A DNA stretch of 64,000 nucleotides from Tetramitus jugosus. Its lineage: Eukaryota > Heterolobosea > Eutetramitea > Acrasida > Vahlkampfiidae. The DNA lies in contig OW569346.1 of assembly GCA_937625935.1 (NCBI GenBank), positions 372,001 to 436,000 of the forward strand, in the 5' to 3' direction. Both the position numbers and the translations under genes were made by a program. The notes beneath the pieces are model-generated. The model made no database searches, had not been told where the DNA came from, and saw only the letters and a program-made list of their open reading frames with translations. Shown in pieces: positions 20,773-30,571 of the stretch. Each line of letters starts with the position of its first letter. The stretch's first letter is position 1.

Positions 20773-22663
20773 ATGCTTTCTCAAAAACAACACATTTCTA
20801 AATTTTTGTTGTGCACTCGACGAATCCATAGAACCAGTGCACGCTTTGTTCTCACCTCCTCTTTGACTCAAGAGTTACATTTCTACAGCACAACCATCTC
20901 ATCAATGAACAACATTAACATGAACAACCCCAGTCATGATGACACTCCACTACCACCAACAACAACAACAAAGATCAATGACACCAACAAGTCATCATCA
21001 TCAACAATAGTTAATGATTATCATCATCCAATGGACACTGAACAATTTAGAAAGCATGGTCACGACATGATTGATTTCATTTGTGATTATATGAACAGTG
21101 GTACCAACAAACAATTGCCACAACAACAGCAACAACACATCTTCTTCTTCTTCTTCGTATCCTGTTTTGTCCCAGCAGAAACCAGGTTACTTGCACGAAC
21201 AGTTACCGAGTCGGCCTCCATTGGAACCAACTGATTTTTCTCATATTATGAATGATGTTCATCGTTTGATTATGCCAGGTGTGACTCATTGGCAACACCC
21301 GAATTATTTTGCCTATTTTTCTGCGAATACGAGTTTTCCCAGTATTTTGGGTGACATGTTGTCCAGTACGTTGAATGTGATTGGATTCAATTGGATGGCT
21401 TCACCGGCCGCAACAGAGTTGGAAACTGTGGTCATGGATTGGTTGGCACATGCACTTGAGTTGCCTTCATTTTATTATTCTGTAGGAAAGGGTGGTGGAT
21501 GTATTCAGGGCAGTGCCTCGGAAGCTGTGATTGTGTGTATGCTTGCTGCAAAAGCTCGTGCAACGCAACAGTATTTGATGCATCATATGGCGACAACTGT
21601 TGTGAGTGAAGAAGTGAAGAGTAGTAGCAGTGGAGATGGTGCTGATCAAACAAGCTTGAAAACACAGCAACAAAAACAACAATTGTTAAATGAGCTCCAG
21701 GGCAAAATGACAGTTTATATGAGTGATCAGACTCATAGCTCTGTGAAGAAGGCATGCATGGTGATTGGTATTTCTGATGATCGAGTCAGAGTCATTGAAT
21801 CAAATAGTTTGTATGAGATGGATGCCGAGAAGCTGAGAGAGACGATCAAAAGTGACATCAAACAGGGATTGATACCTATATTTGTAGCTGCGACCAAAGG
21901 AACAACATCGAGCACTGCGTTTGATGATTTGACAAAGATTGGACCTATTTGTGAAGAGTTGAGTGTGGATGATGTCAAGATTTGGTTGCATGTGGATGCT
22001 GCCTTCGCTGGTAGCTCGTTCATCTGTCCCGAATACAGAGAAATGTACATGAAGGGTATCGAACACACTCACTCCTTCAATTTTAATCCGCACAAGTGGA
22101 TGTTAACAAACTTTGATTGCTCTGCACTATGGGTTCACGACAGAAAGCATCTCATTGATGCTCTCTCCGTTACTCCAGAATACTTGAGAAATAAGGCTAG
22201 CGAATCTGGTCTTGTGATTGATTATAGAGATTGGCAAGTACCGCTCGGAAGAAGGTTCAGATCATTGAAGCTCTGGTTTGTCATTCGCAGTTATGGTATC
22301 ACTGGACTGCAAAACTATGTGAGGCATCACATTCAACTGGCAGAACTGTTTGAACAATGGGTTTCGAACAGTGATCTGTTTGAAATGCTTGTCCCCAGGA
22401 CAATATCCCTCATTTGCTTCCGCATCAAGCCTTCCGTCATTGCAGCAAGGATTCAAAACAAGAAGACTCCAAACGAAGTCAACACCATGCTACTCGAACG
22501 TGTCAACGAAACAGGAAAAATATTTATTACCCATACAATGCTGCGAAAAGATTATGCGTTGAGGTTGGCCATCTGTGGTTACAACACCCAGGAGAGGAAC
22601 ATTCAGATTGCATGGCAAGTTCTGAACGAACAAGCAGAAGAATTGCTAAATGAACTCGCATAA
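20773..22663 (+). CDS. Aromatic-L-amino-acid/tyrosine decarboxylase, frame broken in a simple repeat
   Basis: This is a PLP-dependent group II decarboxylase. The N-terminal part (frame from 20773) includes FRKHGHDMIDFICDYMNS. The rest, in the next frame from about 21101 to 22663, includes YPVLSQQKPGYL, MPGVTHWQHPNYFAYF, WMASPAATELETVVMDWL, HVDAAFAGSSF and the PLP-lysine motif NFNPHKWML. Both halves are clearly one enzyme, but they meet inside CAA and TCT triplet repeats (21110-21155) with a one-base offset and no credible intron to bridge it. The enzyme would make amines such as tyramine, dopamine or tryptamine. The basic, Ser/Thr-rich first 40 residues could be a targeting peptide; an alternative start is the ATG at 20905. 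Either an assembly error or a real frameshift allele. Confidence 0.78.
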
Positions 22664-22891
22664 ACATTTGTTCATCCTCATCACATTCTGAACACACAAG
22701 GAAGAACCAACATTCTTCCTCCATGCGTTTGCTTATTCTCCTGGCCGTGCACAATGTGACGCTGCGGGTTAACCGCTGAAAGCGCGCAACTCTCCTCCAA
22801 CTCTCTCTCTTAAAATCACATAATCTCCTGGTGTGAAGCCAATCAAAAAAAAATAATCAACAACCCCCAAACCAATTATCCTGATCAAAAT

Positions 22892-23305
22892 ATGTCAAGC
22901 TTTGTCTCTGAATATCCATTAACCACACTTGCTGCTTTGACCACCATTGCTCAATACAACGGCTTCCTTCTCAAGGCTGGTAGAGTCCGTTCTCAAGAGA
23001 ACTTCCCTGCTCCAAAGGTCATTGGTAACGAAGAATTTGAGAAGGCTTACCGTGTTCAAATGAACTCGTTGGAGAGTCTTCCCATTCACCTCACAAGCTT
23101 GTTCTTGTTTGCTCAATTGACCGGTAAGGATAAGGTTGCTGCTGGATTCGGTGCTGCTTATATTTTGGGCAGAGTGCTGTATGCTCTCGGATATTACAAG
23201 AACCCAAAGAACCGTTTGGTAGGATTCTTGGTGTCCCTCTTGTCTCAAACTGCATTGCTCGGTGGTTCCCTCTTCTTTGCTGGTAAGCAATTGCTAAGAA
23301 AGTAA
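22892..23305 (+). CDS. MAPEG family protein, microsomal glutathione S-transferase 3-like
   Basis: A 137-residue frame has four hydrophobic segments. The key motif between helices 1 and 2 reads FEKAYRVQMNSLESLP, the family's glutathione-binding ERxxxNxxE region in a variant form. It ends with a helix (LLSQTALLGGSLFFAGKQLL). MAPEG proteins of this type sit in the ER or outer mitochondrial membrane as trimers and conjugate or reduce lipid hydroperoxides with glutathione. Some make leukotriene C4. The length is typical (about 140-150). Whether it is a transferase or a peroxidase cannot be read from the sequence. The start is the first ATG, after an A-rich leader. Confidence 0.85.
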   Translation: MSSFVSEYPLTTLAALTTIAQYNGFLLKAGRVRSQENFPAPKVIGNEEFEKAYRVQMNSLESLPIHLTSLFLFAQLTGKDKVAAGFGAAYILGRVLYALGYYKNPKNRLVGFLVSLLSQTALLGGSLFFAGKQLLRK

Positions 23306-23613
23306 AAAAGCTATGTTTTACAAAACATTATTCTGCAGGAATTGTTGTTGAAAGAACGCACATGTGAGGATGTCAGCCCTCATTTTCCATTTACAACAAT
23401 GAATTCTCCGCAGCGCCTCGAATTCTGACCATGACTCTCTCTTGGGCAGGGAGCTCCCTATTTCCCCAGTTGTTTTCAAAAAAAAACGTTGTTCGCTCAT
23501 CATCTGCCAACTATCCAACTCATTTTTCACATTATTGTTTGAGAGTCTCTCTTGCCATCATCAAGTCTCACTCAACACAATAATCTCAACATTTTATTCT
23601 CGTCATCATCATC
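23306..23613. other. Spacer between two co-directional genes
   Basis: 308 bp between the MAPEG stop and the ENPP-like start. I see only AT-rich 3'-flank and TC-rich leader sequence, with a CAT repeat just before the next ATG. Confidence 0.4.
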
Positions 23614-25062
23614 ATGTCAGCATCATACGCATTGACCAGACAAGATGACTATGAGGACGACGCCGATGACTATGGTGGTCATCCTGACACTTCACTCGGT
23701 GTAACCGAAGAAGAAGAAGAAGAAGATGAACAACAACATGTCAATCGATCATTATTGAGTCACAAGAGTCATCATGACCAACAAATGAAGGAACAATATG
23801 AGAGTGAGCTAATGAGCAACATGAGTTATTGCCCATTTGGTTTCAGTGCCATTTGTCTCTGTATCACGATGACTATTGCCTGTTTGATTCTATTGGGTGT
23901 TGGTCTCGTCATTCTCATTATTCAAAAGAGAAAATCTGGTCAGACAAATAATGACATTGTCGTGTTGGTCAACATGAATGGTATGAACTTGGAAAGTGTG
24001 AACAAGAACAATGATTCCATATTGTACAAGTTGACCAAGGACAAGGATGCGTATTTTGCTAAATTGATTCCCGTGTTTCCAACGTTGGACATGCCGAATC
24101 GTTATTCGATATTGACTGGAAAGTCACCTGTTGATCATGGTATTGTTGGTGATTACATGTTTGTGGAGGGAAAGATTGTGGATGTGCGCAATAATGAATC
24201 CGTGTTTGAAAAGCTTCGAGAACCAGATGTGAAAACCATTTTGTCACTGGCCGAAGAGTACAATATGACAACGTTGAGTGTTTCATGGTTGGGTTCTTCC
24301 ACTTCAGATAACAAGAAGCGAACTGTGAAGCATGGTAAGACGAACAAGGATCGAGTAAAGATTGTGCTTGATGATCTTGAGAAGCCACAGCGACACAGAT
24401 TAATTGTAGTGAATTTGGACGATACTGGCAATGTGGCAAAGAAGAAGGGATATGAAACCGTACGAAAAGATATTAGCGATGCAGTTGAAAGTTTGGTGAG
24501 TGGAATTAAGGCCAAGTTGAGTTGGAGACCAAATGTTCAAGTGATATTGGTGTCGGATCATGGATGGTATTCTAACTTGAGCAATGATTTGAATGATGTC
24601 CTCGTGGATGTTAAGGAGCCATACACTATTGTGTCTTACAACACTAGTTTTGTTCATCTTGTTTTTGAGAGTGCTACAGCTGCATTGGATGTATGTAGTA
24701 CTCTGAGAAGCGAGCCCCAACAGAAAGAACTTTTTTATGTTTGCTCGCCTCAGGCTGTCTCGGGTTGTTCGTGTGAAAGTACTGACGATTGGAAATTCAA
24801 TCCCAAATCATTTCCAGCTAATTCACTTGTTATGGTGGCCGATTCTGAATACGTTTTCTATGATGGAGAACTACCAAAGGTTGCCAGTGGATATCTGCCA
24901 TCAGACAAAGCTATGAAGGGTGTATTTTATGCAAAGGGTTCACGAATCAACGATGATGCGCCACCTCAAGAAGAAATTGCTAACTCTGATATTTATAACA
25001 TCATTGGCGCCATTCTCAAGCTTGGTACAATCGATGACACAGGCATTGCAAAGAGTGACTAA
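23614..25062 (+). CDS. ENPP-like (alkaline phosphatase superfamily) type II membrane protein, probably inactive
   Basis: 482 residues: an acidic cytosolic leader, one transmembrane helix at about 75-103 (ICLCITMTIACLILLGVGLV), then a nucleotide pyrophosphatase/phosphodiesterase-like domain. The fold is marked by FPTLDMPNRYSILTGKSP and HGIVGDY, by LIVVNLDDTGN and by ILVSDHGW. In active ENPPs the first strand carries a metal-binding Asp (here VNMNGMN), the nucleophile is Thr in TFPNHY (here LDMPNRY) and a metal His follows DSSG (here DDTGN). Only the late SDHGW Asp and His remain. So the catalytic site looks lost, while the fold and the outward topology are kept. It may serve as a binding or adhesion ectodomain. 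Family call fairly sure; inactivity is inferred. Confidence 0.72.
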   Translation: MSASYALTRQDDYEDDADDYGGHPDTSLGVTEEEEEEDEQQHVNRSLLSHKSHHDQQMKEQYESELMSNMSYCPFGFSAICLCITMTIACLILLGVGLVILIIQKRKSGQTNNDIVVLVNMNGMNLESVNKNNDSILYKLTKDKDAYFAKLIPVFPTLDMPNRYSILTGKSPVDHGIVGDYMFVEGKIVDVRNNESVFEKLREPDVKTILSLAEEYNMTTLSVSWLGSSTSDNKKRTVKHGKTNKDRVKIVLDDLEKPQRHRLIVVNLDDTGNVAKKKGYETVRKDISDAVESLVSGIKAKLSWRPNVQVILVSDHGWYSNLSNDLNDVLVDVKEPYTIVSYNTSFVHLVFESATAALDVCSTLRSEPQQKELFYVCSPQAVSGCSCESTDDWKFNPKSFPANSLVMVADSEYVFYDGELPKVASGYLPSDKAMKGVFYAKGSRINDDAPPQEEIANSDIYNIIGAILKLGTIDDTGIAKSD

Positions 25063-25221
25063 CTTCGAAGCTTCGCAATTAGAGCAAGTATAAATAAAAC
25101 AAATTGAAAGTGAATTTGTTCCGGCAAAAGGAAAACACGAAATCCGAACACAGGAACACAAAAAAAATCCAAGAAGAAAACAAAACAAAACACAACATCA
25201 TCACATTATCTACTTTAATTC

Positions 25222-26027
25222 ATGGGTGTCCTTACTGTTAAGCTCTTGTCCGCATCCAACTTGAAAAGAAAGGATTTTCTCAGCAAGAGTGACCCATTTT
25301 GTGAATTGACACTCGCTGGTCAGACTCAACGCAGCAGAACTGTTCACAACAATCAGAATCCATTCTGGGGAGATGTTTTCAGTTTTTCTGTCTCTAATCC
25401 ATTGTCTGAATCATTGGTCATTCATGTGTATGACAAGGATGTAAGTAGTTTGTTGTTGTTGTAGTTTGTCAAAGTTTTTTTTTCTCCATGGAAGCTTGAA
25501 AGCTTTTTTGTTCTCCTTAAGGAAAGCTAACACTAAAACCTCTCATGTTTTTGTTGTTGTTTTAGTATTTTACTCGAAATGACTCTCTGGGCTACTGCAT
25601 CATTCCATTGAACACTTTGATGCGAGGTCAACCCATGTCTCGAACCTATCAACTCCTAGGTGCCTCCAAGGGCTGTCTCACCGTTGAATTGACCGCTCAA
25701 GATTTTGGCGGAGGAATGCCAATGGCCGCCACAACTGTATACACAACTACGACTTATGCTCCTCCACCAATGGCCTATGGATATGTAGCTCCACCACCAC
25801 CACAGCCACAACCAGTGTATTATCCACCTGCTCAAACAACTTATTATCCTCCTCCTGCGCAATCCGTGTATTATCCACCAGCGAGTCAAGTTGCTTATGC
25901 ACCACAGCACGTTCACCAACAACAAGTGCAACCTCAAAATATTTATACGGGATTGCCACCTCAGGAATATGGCTTTGCTCCTCCACCTCTTGGTGGCATG
26001 CCACCACCTGGCCCAGGTTACTATTAA
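25222..26027 (+). CDS. C2-domain protein with Pro/Tyr-rich tail
   Basis: Exons 25222..25440 and 25566..26027, with a 125-nt GTAAGT...TTTTAG intron in phase 0, give 226 residues. A single C2 domain fills about residues 1-125: GVLTVKLLSASNLKRKD, SDPFCELTLAG, NPFWGDVFSF, HVYDKD|YFTRNDSLG. The Asp residues of the calcium-binding loops (SDP and YDKD) are present, so calcium-dependent membrane binding is likely. The tail is a string of YYPP, PPPP and QPQ segments ending PPPGPGYY. The layout is like plant SRC2/ERG-type small C2 proteins and amoeba C2-Pro proteins seen on vesicles. The role is otherwise unknown. Confidence 0.85.
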
Positions 26028-26379
26028 GTTATTACGTATTGAGTTGCAGTGAACTATTCGCGCTTTCGCAATAAATACTTTTGTACAAATACATGGCACT
26101 GTTCTTGGAAGAATAAGTTCTTTTGTAATGTTCAGAGAGAACAACAATTCATTATGGAAGAAGAGGAATGACACCTGGTGAAAAATAGTTGAAAATTTTG
26201 CTTTTTATGGCTTTTGTTAAATACAGTATGGAGTACGCACAAAAATGTGGTCATTGGAGAAGGGGTGGAATGAGAGGTGTGGGGGTGGTACATGGGTGGG
26301 AGTAGAAGTAGAATATGGATAATAACAGGAAGCAATATTCGGCTATTGTTGTTGTCTGTGCACACCAAAAGTCGATACA
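26028..26379. other. Convergent 3' spacer
   Basis: 352 bp between two gene ends. It contains an AATAAA (26070 region) after the C2 gene and AT-rich flank of the BTG gene. No gene or structure recognised. Confidence 0.4.
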
Positions 26380-27047
26380 CTACACTGTCACTGTGCTCCT
26401 TGTAGGAGTACGATTACCATTACTCATGACTGTTGGTGATGATGATGATGATGATGACGATGACGACGATAGCGCTGTTGGTCCTGTTGTCGTCACTGCT
26501 GTACTTGTTGTTGATGGCGGTGATACTCCTCTCATGGGTGAAGACACTGGATTTCTCCTATAAATAATCTCGTCGGAAATGTGTTTTTGATTGACGACTT
26601 TTCTCACTGTGACCGAACCGGGATTCACCCAACAAACCACTTCTCGTGGCAGTGAAACATTGAAACACACCATGTCAATTCCCACTGATTTGGCACATTT
26701 GACAAGAATGGGATCTGTTTGAACATAGTCTGCAATAATGGCACGGTACGCTGAACCACGCACCGGATCTTCTTCGTACCAATGACTCGCATACCTCTCA
26801 TTCAACTCATTTTCCAACTGTTTTTTGAATTGTTGTATTTGATCGAGTGGAACAAATTCGTACAAGTGGTCACTCTATTGTTATTGAATGATGATGATGA
26901 CAAAATGATGATGATGTGAGCAAAGGATTTCATTTGTTGTACAGCAGCAGCAGTAGCAGAGAAGAGAGAAGGCGCGTGAAAAAAAAATCGAAAACAACAT
27001 ACCCAATAGGAAGCTGCAGCTTTAATTTCTTTGAGCATGTTGATCAT
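26380..27047 (-). CDS. BTG/Tob family protein (anti-proliferative domain)
   Basis: Exons complement(27003..27047) and complement(26380..26874), phase 0, 128-nt intron (GTATGT...AATAG), give 179 residues. The small first exon supplies MINMLKEIKAAASYW, which aligns with the first helix of the BTG domain. The second has LENELNERYASHWYEEDP, GSAYRAIIADYVQTDPIL, then LPREVVCWVNPGSVTVRK, the APRO box B region. In animals BTG/Tob binds the CAF1 deadenylase and slows growth by promoting mRNA decay. The residues for that fold are present, so a CCR4-NOT link is likely. The tail is Ser-rich, from a GAT/ATC repeat, and ends in RTPTRSTVTV. Without the first exon the domain is incomplete, which supports the join. 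Confidence 0.82.
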
Positions 27048-27261
27048 GTGTGTATGTGTGTTGTGATGTGATTTGCGTTGCAAAGGAGCGTAAGCTTTTC
27101 TGGGGTGGTTTTTTTGGGTTTTTTCGCTTCTGCGTTGGTCGGTTTGTTGGGTTGTTGAGCTCGGAAGTGAAAGTTCATGTTCTCTGTCTAACAATAGGCG
27201 AACCAGCAAAAAGTGGATTCCGTAGCGGAGTATTGTTGTCGTTTATGAACATTCTTCTGAA

Positions 27262-28428
27262 TTAGTCAGACGAGCAGGACAATAAAAGTTCTTGTTCCTC
27301 TCCAAGTGCCAGTGTAATGCATTTTACACCTTGATTGTTCTGTTCTCTATTCAACAGGACCTTGAGTTTCATATCATTCAAGCTTTCTTCTTCACGACCA
27401 TTGTTTGCTTCATCGCCTTCTTCTTCATCGTCGTCATCCATCATGACATCATACTTTTTGACAATCAAGTACAGATCTATTTCAACAGGAAGCCACACAG
27501 CTTGTTTTTCACTTGTGTTGCTCTGTTCGTCTGTGCTGTCGCTGCTATCAGTCATGTAGCACATGAACTTTGTTAATTGATCAGTCAGCTTCACTTTTTG
27601 AGCATCAGAACTCGCGGATGCATCATTACTTGTTTCTTGTTTCTCCTGCTTGTCAACAACAAGGAATGAAACACTGAATGGAGTTGCATTTTCACCTTGG
27701 TTCAGTGCAAAGTGCTTGATGAGAGAACGGTGCAGCTCAAACTGAACCAATCGATAATTTCTAGATTCGACTTGTTGCCTGTTCCATTCTTGGATCGATT
27801 TTTCAATTTGGACAAAATTGTCCAACTGTTTTGTGCTATCCAAGGTTTTTTGATCCGAATTTTTAATCTCCCGTCTAAGCGGCGTTATCGTAGTTGTCGT
27901 CGCCGCCTGTCGCGATGACGCAGATTTTGACTGACTCCTATTTCTACTACCACCACTCTTACTACTATTATCATTACTATTGAAAGAGCATGAAAGCAAG
28001 AGTGTCGAACCTGCATCTGAACCACTCGTATTCAACGTTTTCTTATTCTTGTTTTTCATCTCTAGGAACGAATACTTGTTCAGTATTGACTCTACAAACG
28101 AATCATAAAATGAGGGTTGTTCTTGTGAACCATCATCGAGTATTGGATATTGTGCCATGGTTTTGAATCGTCCATTCTCAATCGTGTGTTGAACACTTTG
28201 ATTTTTTCGATTTTTGTTGTTATCGTTATTGTTGTTGTTGTTGGTGGGAGAGAAACGAATGTGAATGATTTCTCTGTTGCCAATCGTTAGCTCTGCATTG
28301 CTCTTGACAATAATGTACGTGAATTCGAATTTGTGTTCAAGCACAGAAGCTGGAATGTTGTTTTGGTTGTGGGAAGTAGCGACAGCGGTGTTGTTGCTAT
28401 GGTTGTTTGTTGATTTTTGGTTGCCCAT
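27262..28428 (-). CDS. Unrecognised protein with possible N-myristoylation signal
   Basis: 388 residues, no intron. I do not recognise the family. It begins MGNQKS, which fits the N-myristoylation rule (Gly2, Ser6), so membrane attachment is possible. Two better-ordered parts are seen: about residues 28-60 (EFTYIIVKSNAELTIGNRE, then HIRFSP) and residues 215-388, where beta-like stretches (YRLVQFELHRSLIKHFAL, FSVSFLVVD, WLPVEIDLYLIVKKYDV) alternate with acidic loops. Between them are Asn- and Ser-rich spacers. The pattern suggests a divergent beta-sandwich domain with acidic insertions. Codon use and composition match neighbours, so it is likely a real gene. Confidence 0.6.
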   Translation of the reverse strand: MGNQKSTNNHSNNTAVATSHNQNNIPASVLEHKFEFTYIIVKSNAELTIGNREIIHIRFSPTNNNNNNDNNKNRKNQSVQHTIENGRFKTMAQYPILDDGSQEQPSFYDSFVESILNKYSFLEMKNKNKKTLNTSGSDAGSTLLLSCSFNSNDNSSKSGGSRNRSQSKSASSRQAATTTTITPLRREIKNSDQKTLDSTKQLDNFVQIEKSIQEWNRQQVESRNYRLVQFELHRSLIKHFALNQGENATPFSVSFLVVDKQEKQETSNDASASSDAQKVKLTDQLTKFMCYMTDSSDSTDEQSNTSEKQAVWLPVEIDLYLIVKKYDVMMDDDDEEEGDEANNGREEESLNDMKLKVLLNREQNNQGVKCITLALGEEQELLLSCSSD

Positions 28429-28680
28429 TTGTTATGTATGTACTTGTTATGTATGTGTTTGATGTCTCGTTCGTGCGGGTGATGCTTCGTTTCCCGGACA
28501 AATGGTTCCTAGGATTGAGGAAGTTCCATATGCCTCAATGAACAACTCACATATCTGATCTCGGAGAAATGGCTCAATACCCATAAGTGGTGAGCACTAG
28601 GAAATGCACACATTTCAAGTACATTTTACGGGAGATCTCGTTAAGACTGCGAGTTCAATATGATACATGTACTTCCCTTC

Positions 28681-28976
28681 TCAGTGAGCTGTCCATCTGG
28701 AAGGTATTTGATGTGTTGAAAGGTTGCATTGTATACCAAGTCTTTCCAGATTCTGTTTAAGATCTGTCACTACCTTGTCATGAGAGTCGAATATTTCATA
28801 GATCTCTTCAAAACTAACCAGTTTCCAGAGCTCTGATTTCCATTCTTCTCTGGGAACTTATTGATACCAACATCAAACAATGTTGAGACCGACCACTCAT
28901 CAATATCCACTTTTGCAGAAACTACAAGTGTTGGGAGCCCTTGAAATATATCAGCTTTTGTTGAACGTTCATTGAA
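28681..28976 (-). pseudogene. Possible gene remnant with one frameshift
   Basis: The minus strand between the two flanking genes (28429-29066, otherwise empty) shows two open frames that meet near 28840. One (28976 to about 28840) reads FQGLPTLVVSAKVDIDEWS and then LFDVGINKFP. The other (about 28845 to 28681) reads SELWKLVSFEEIYEIFDSH, then VVTDLKQNLERLGIQ. Together they look like coding sequence with a single-base shift; a stop lies just upstream of the first. There is no start codon and no family that I recognise. It could also be an exon of an unfound gene or chance. The rest of the 638-bp spacer shows nothing. Confidence 0.3.
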
Positions 28977-29066
28977 TCAATTCCAGAATTGAGAGAGGTT
29001 TAGTTTGTGAAAACGTTTCTGGAATCCAGTCCGAAAGAGTTTTAATTTGTAAAACAAAAAGTTAAA

Positions 29067-30521
29067 ATGCTTTGGTGGTTCTGTGTATTGTTGATAACAA
29101 TTGTGGTGTGTGTATTGATTCATCACTTGGTTTTTAAATCAAACAACAACGACAAGACAAAAGGCACACACATCCATGGTGTTCCTTTGGCTCCTATTGA
29201 AAAATTCTACCTGAAGGACTATTCTAGTGCCCGTGGTAAATTCAATCTTGTTACACCTGTCGAGATATCATTCATAGTGAAAGACTTTGACCATGATGTA
29301 TTTGTCAGTAATTTGAAGCATGTGTTGAATGCAGCGCAACGCAAACATCCATTACTTCAAGCATCTGTAATTTGTGACAATGATACGATGAATGTGATCA
29401 AAGACAGCTGGTACTTTAGTTGGGCTCACAAGAATGCAATTCCTTTGAAGACAATGGAAACGGATGACTATGAACAAGTAGTAAGACATGAAATACATAC
29501 AAATTTCCCATTGCAAGGACCTATGCTCCGTGCTACACTGTGTAGAGGCGAGAAATACTATCTGGTATTGACTGCATTCCATTTAATTATTGATGGTGCT
29601 TCATTCTTGAATTTAGTGAATGAGATTATCAAGATGCTTGGTCGGATGGATCACAGAGATGCTGTTTCGAAGAAGAATCAAGATCAGATTGCATTGATGG
29701 AGAAGATCGAGACAAGACCTCTACCCAAATCTCTTATGGAACAACTAGATCCCAAATATCATGCTGGCATCCTTGGTAATTGGATCTTCTTCTTCAAGTT
29801 TCTTCTCATGGAGATAAGAAATCTTGGATTCAAAGGCATTACATTCCCTCTTTCAACTGGAGTCAAGGAGCAAAAATCAGATTGTATCACATTTGAAGTG
29901 GATCAAGATACGACGAGACAAATAATTAGGAAATCGAAGGAACACAAAGTATCTGTTACAAGTACTTTTAGTGCTGCTTGTGCATTTGTTGCATCAAAGT
30001 ACATCCAATTTGGCAGCCCAAATCAACCTATACCTGTTCCACTTCCTGTTGATCTAAGAAAACGCGTCCCCTCGGTCTCTAATACTACAGAAGATGTCCG
30101 TGCATTGTCAACAGGTATTTATACGTATCTGAAGGTACAGGACAATATCTGGGATATGGCCCAATCAAGTCAACAACAGATATCACAAATGATCAAATCT
30201 GACTTTGCTATTCGATCCTTCCAGTTGTATGAGATCTTACCAAAGATTGTTAAAGGTGGAGACGACCAAAGGTGCTTGCTCGTTTCAAGCTTTGCACCAC
30301 TACAGAAGATGGATTCAGGAGATCAGTTCCGTTCTAAGATTCGTGGATTTTATATGAGCACACATAATACGACAAATATGATATATGTATACCTGTTAAC
30401 AGTTGAAGACAAGTTCATAGTTAATATTTGGTTCAACTCCTCAGTTCAGACTGAACCTGTTCTTCAATACGCCAAGAGTCTGGAGCAGTATTTGCGTGAG
30501 TTGGGCAGTGATGCTCACTGA
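29067..30521 (+). CDS. Condensation-domain-type acyltransferase with N-terminal membrane anchor
   Basis: 484 residues in one exon. Residues 1-25 are a hydrophobic anchor (MLWWFCVLLITIVVCVLIHH). The rest has the layout of the chloramphenicol-acetyltransferase-like fold used by condensation domains, PapA-type and alcohol acyltransferases. It starts with PLAPIEKFYL and has the catalytic motif HxxxDG as HLIIDGASF (about residue 174), then a second half beginning around TFSAACAFVASKY and VPLPVDLRKRV. Such enzymes move an acyl group from CoA or a carrier protein onto an alcohol or amine. A membrane-anchored single domain with no NRPS neighbours argues for lipid or small-alcohol esterification rather than peptide synthesis. 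The substrate is unknown. Confidence 0.75.
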   Translation: MLWWFCVLLITIVVCVLIHHLVFKSNNNDKTKGTHIHGVPLAPIEKFYLKDYSSARGKFNLVTPVEISFIVKDFDHDVFVSNLKHVLNAAQRKHPLLQASVICDNDTMNVIKDSWYFSWAHKNAIPLKTMETDDYEQVVRHEIHTNFPLQGPMLRATLCRGEKYYLVLTAFHLIIDGASFLNLVNEIIKMLGRMDHRDAVSKKNQDQIALMEKIETRPLPKSLMEQLDPKYHAGILGNWIFFFKFLLMEIRNLGFKGITFPLSTGVKEQKSDCITFEVDQDTTRQIIRKSKEHKVSVTSTFSAACAFVASKYIQFGSPNQPIPVPLPVDLRKRVPSVSNTTEDVRALSTGIYTYLKVQDNIWDMAQSSQQQISQMIKSDFAIRSFQLYEILPKIVKGGDDQRCLLVSSFAPLQKMDSGDQFRSKIRGFYMSTHNTTNMIYVYLLTVEDKFIVNIWFNSSVQTEPVLQYAKSLEQYLRELGSDAH

Positions 30522-30571
30522 TTATTAAACGATACACCTCATCAATAAAATAATAAAACAGATGACTCAAT

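Noticed and set aside
21101-21185. Introns of 29 nt (to 21129) or 85 nt (to 21185) to mend the decarboxylase frame
   Set aside because: The first has the wrong length modulo 3 and is too short; the second keeps frame but deletes the conserved PVLSQxxPGYL block.
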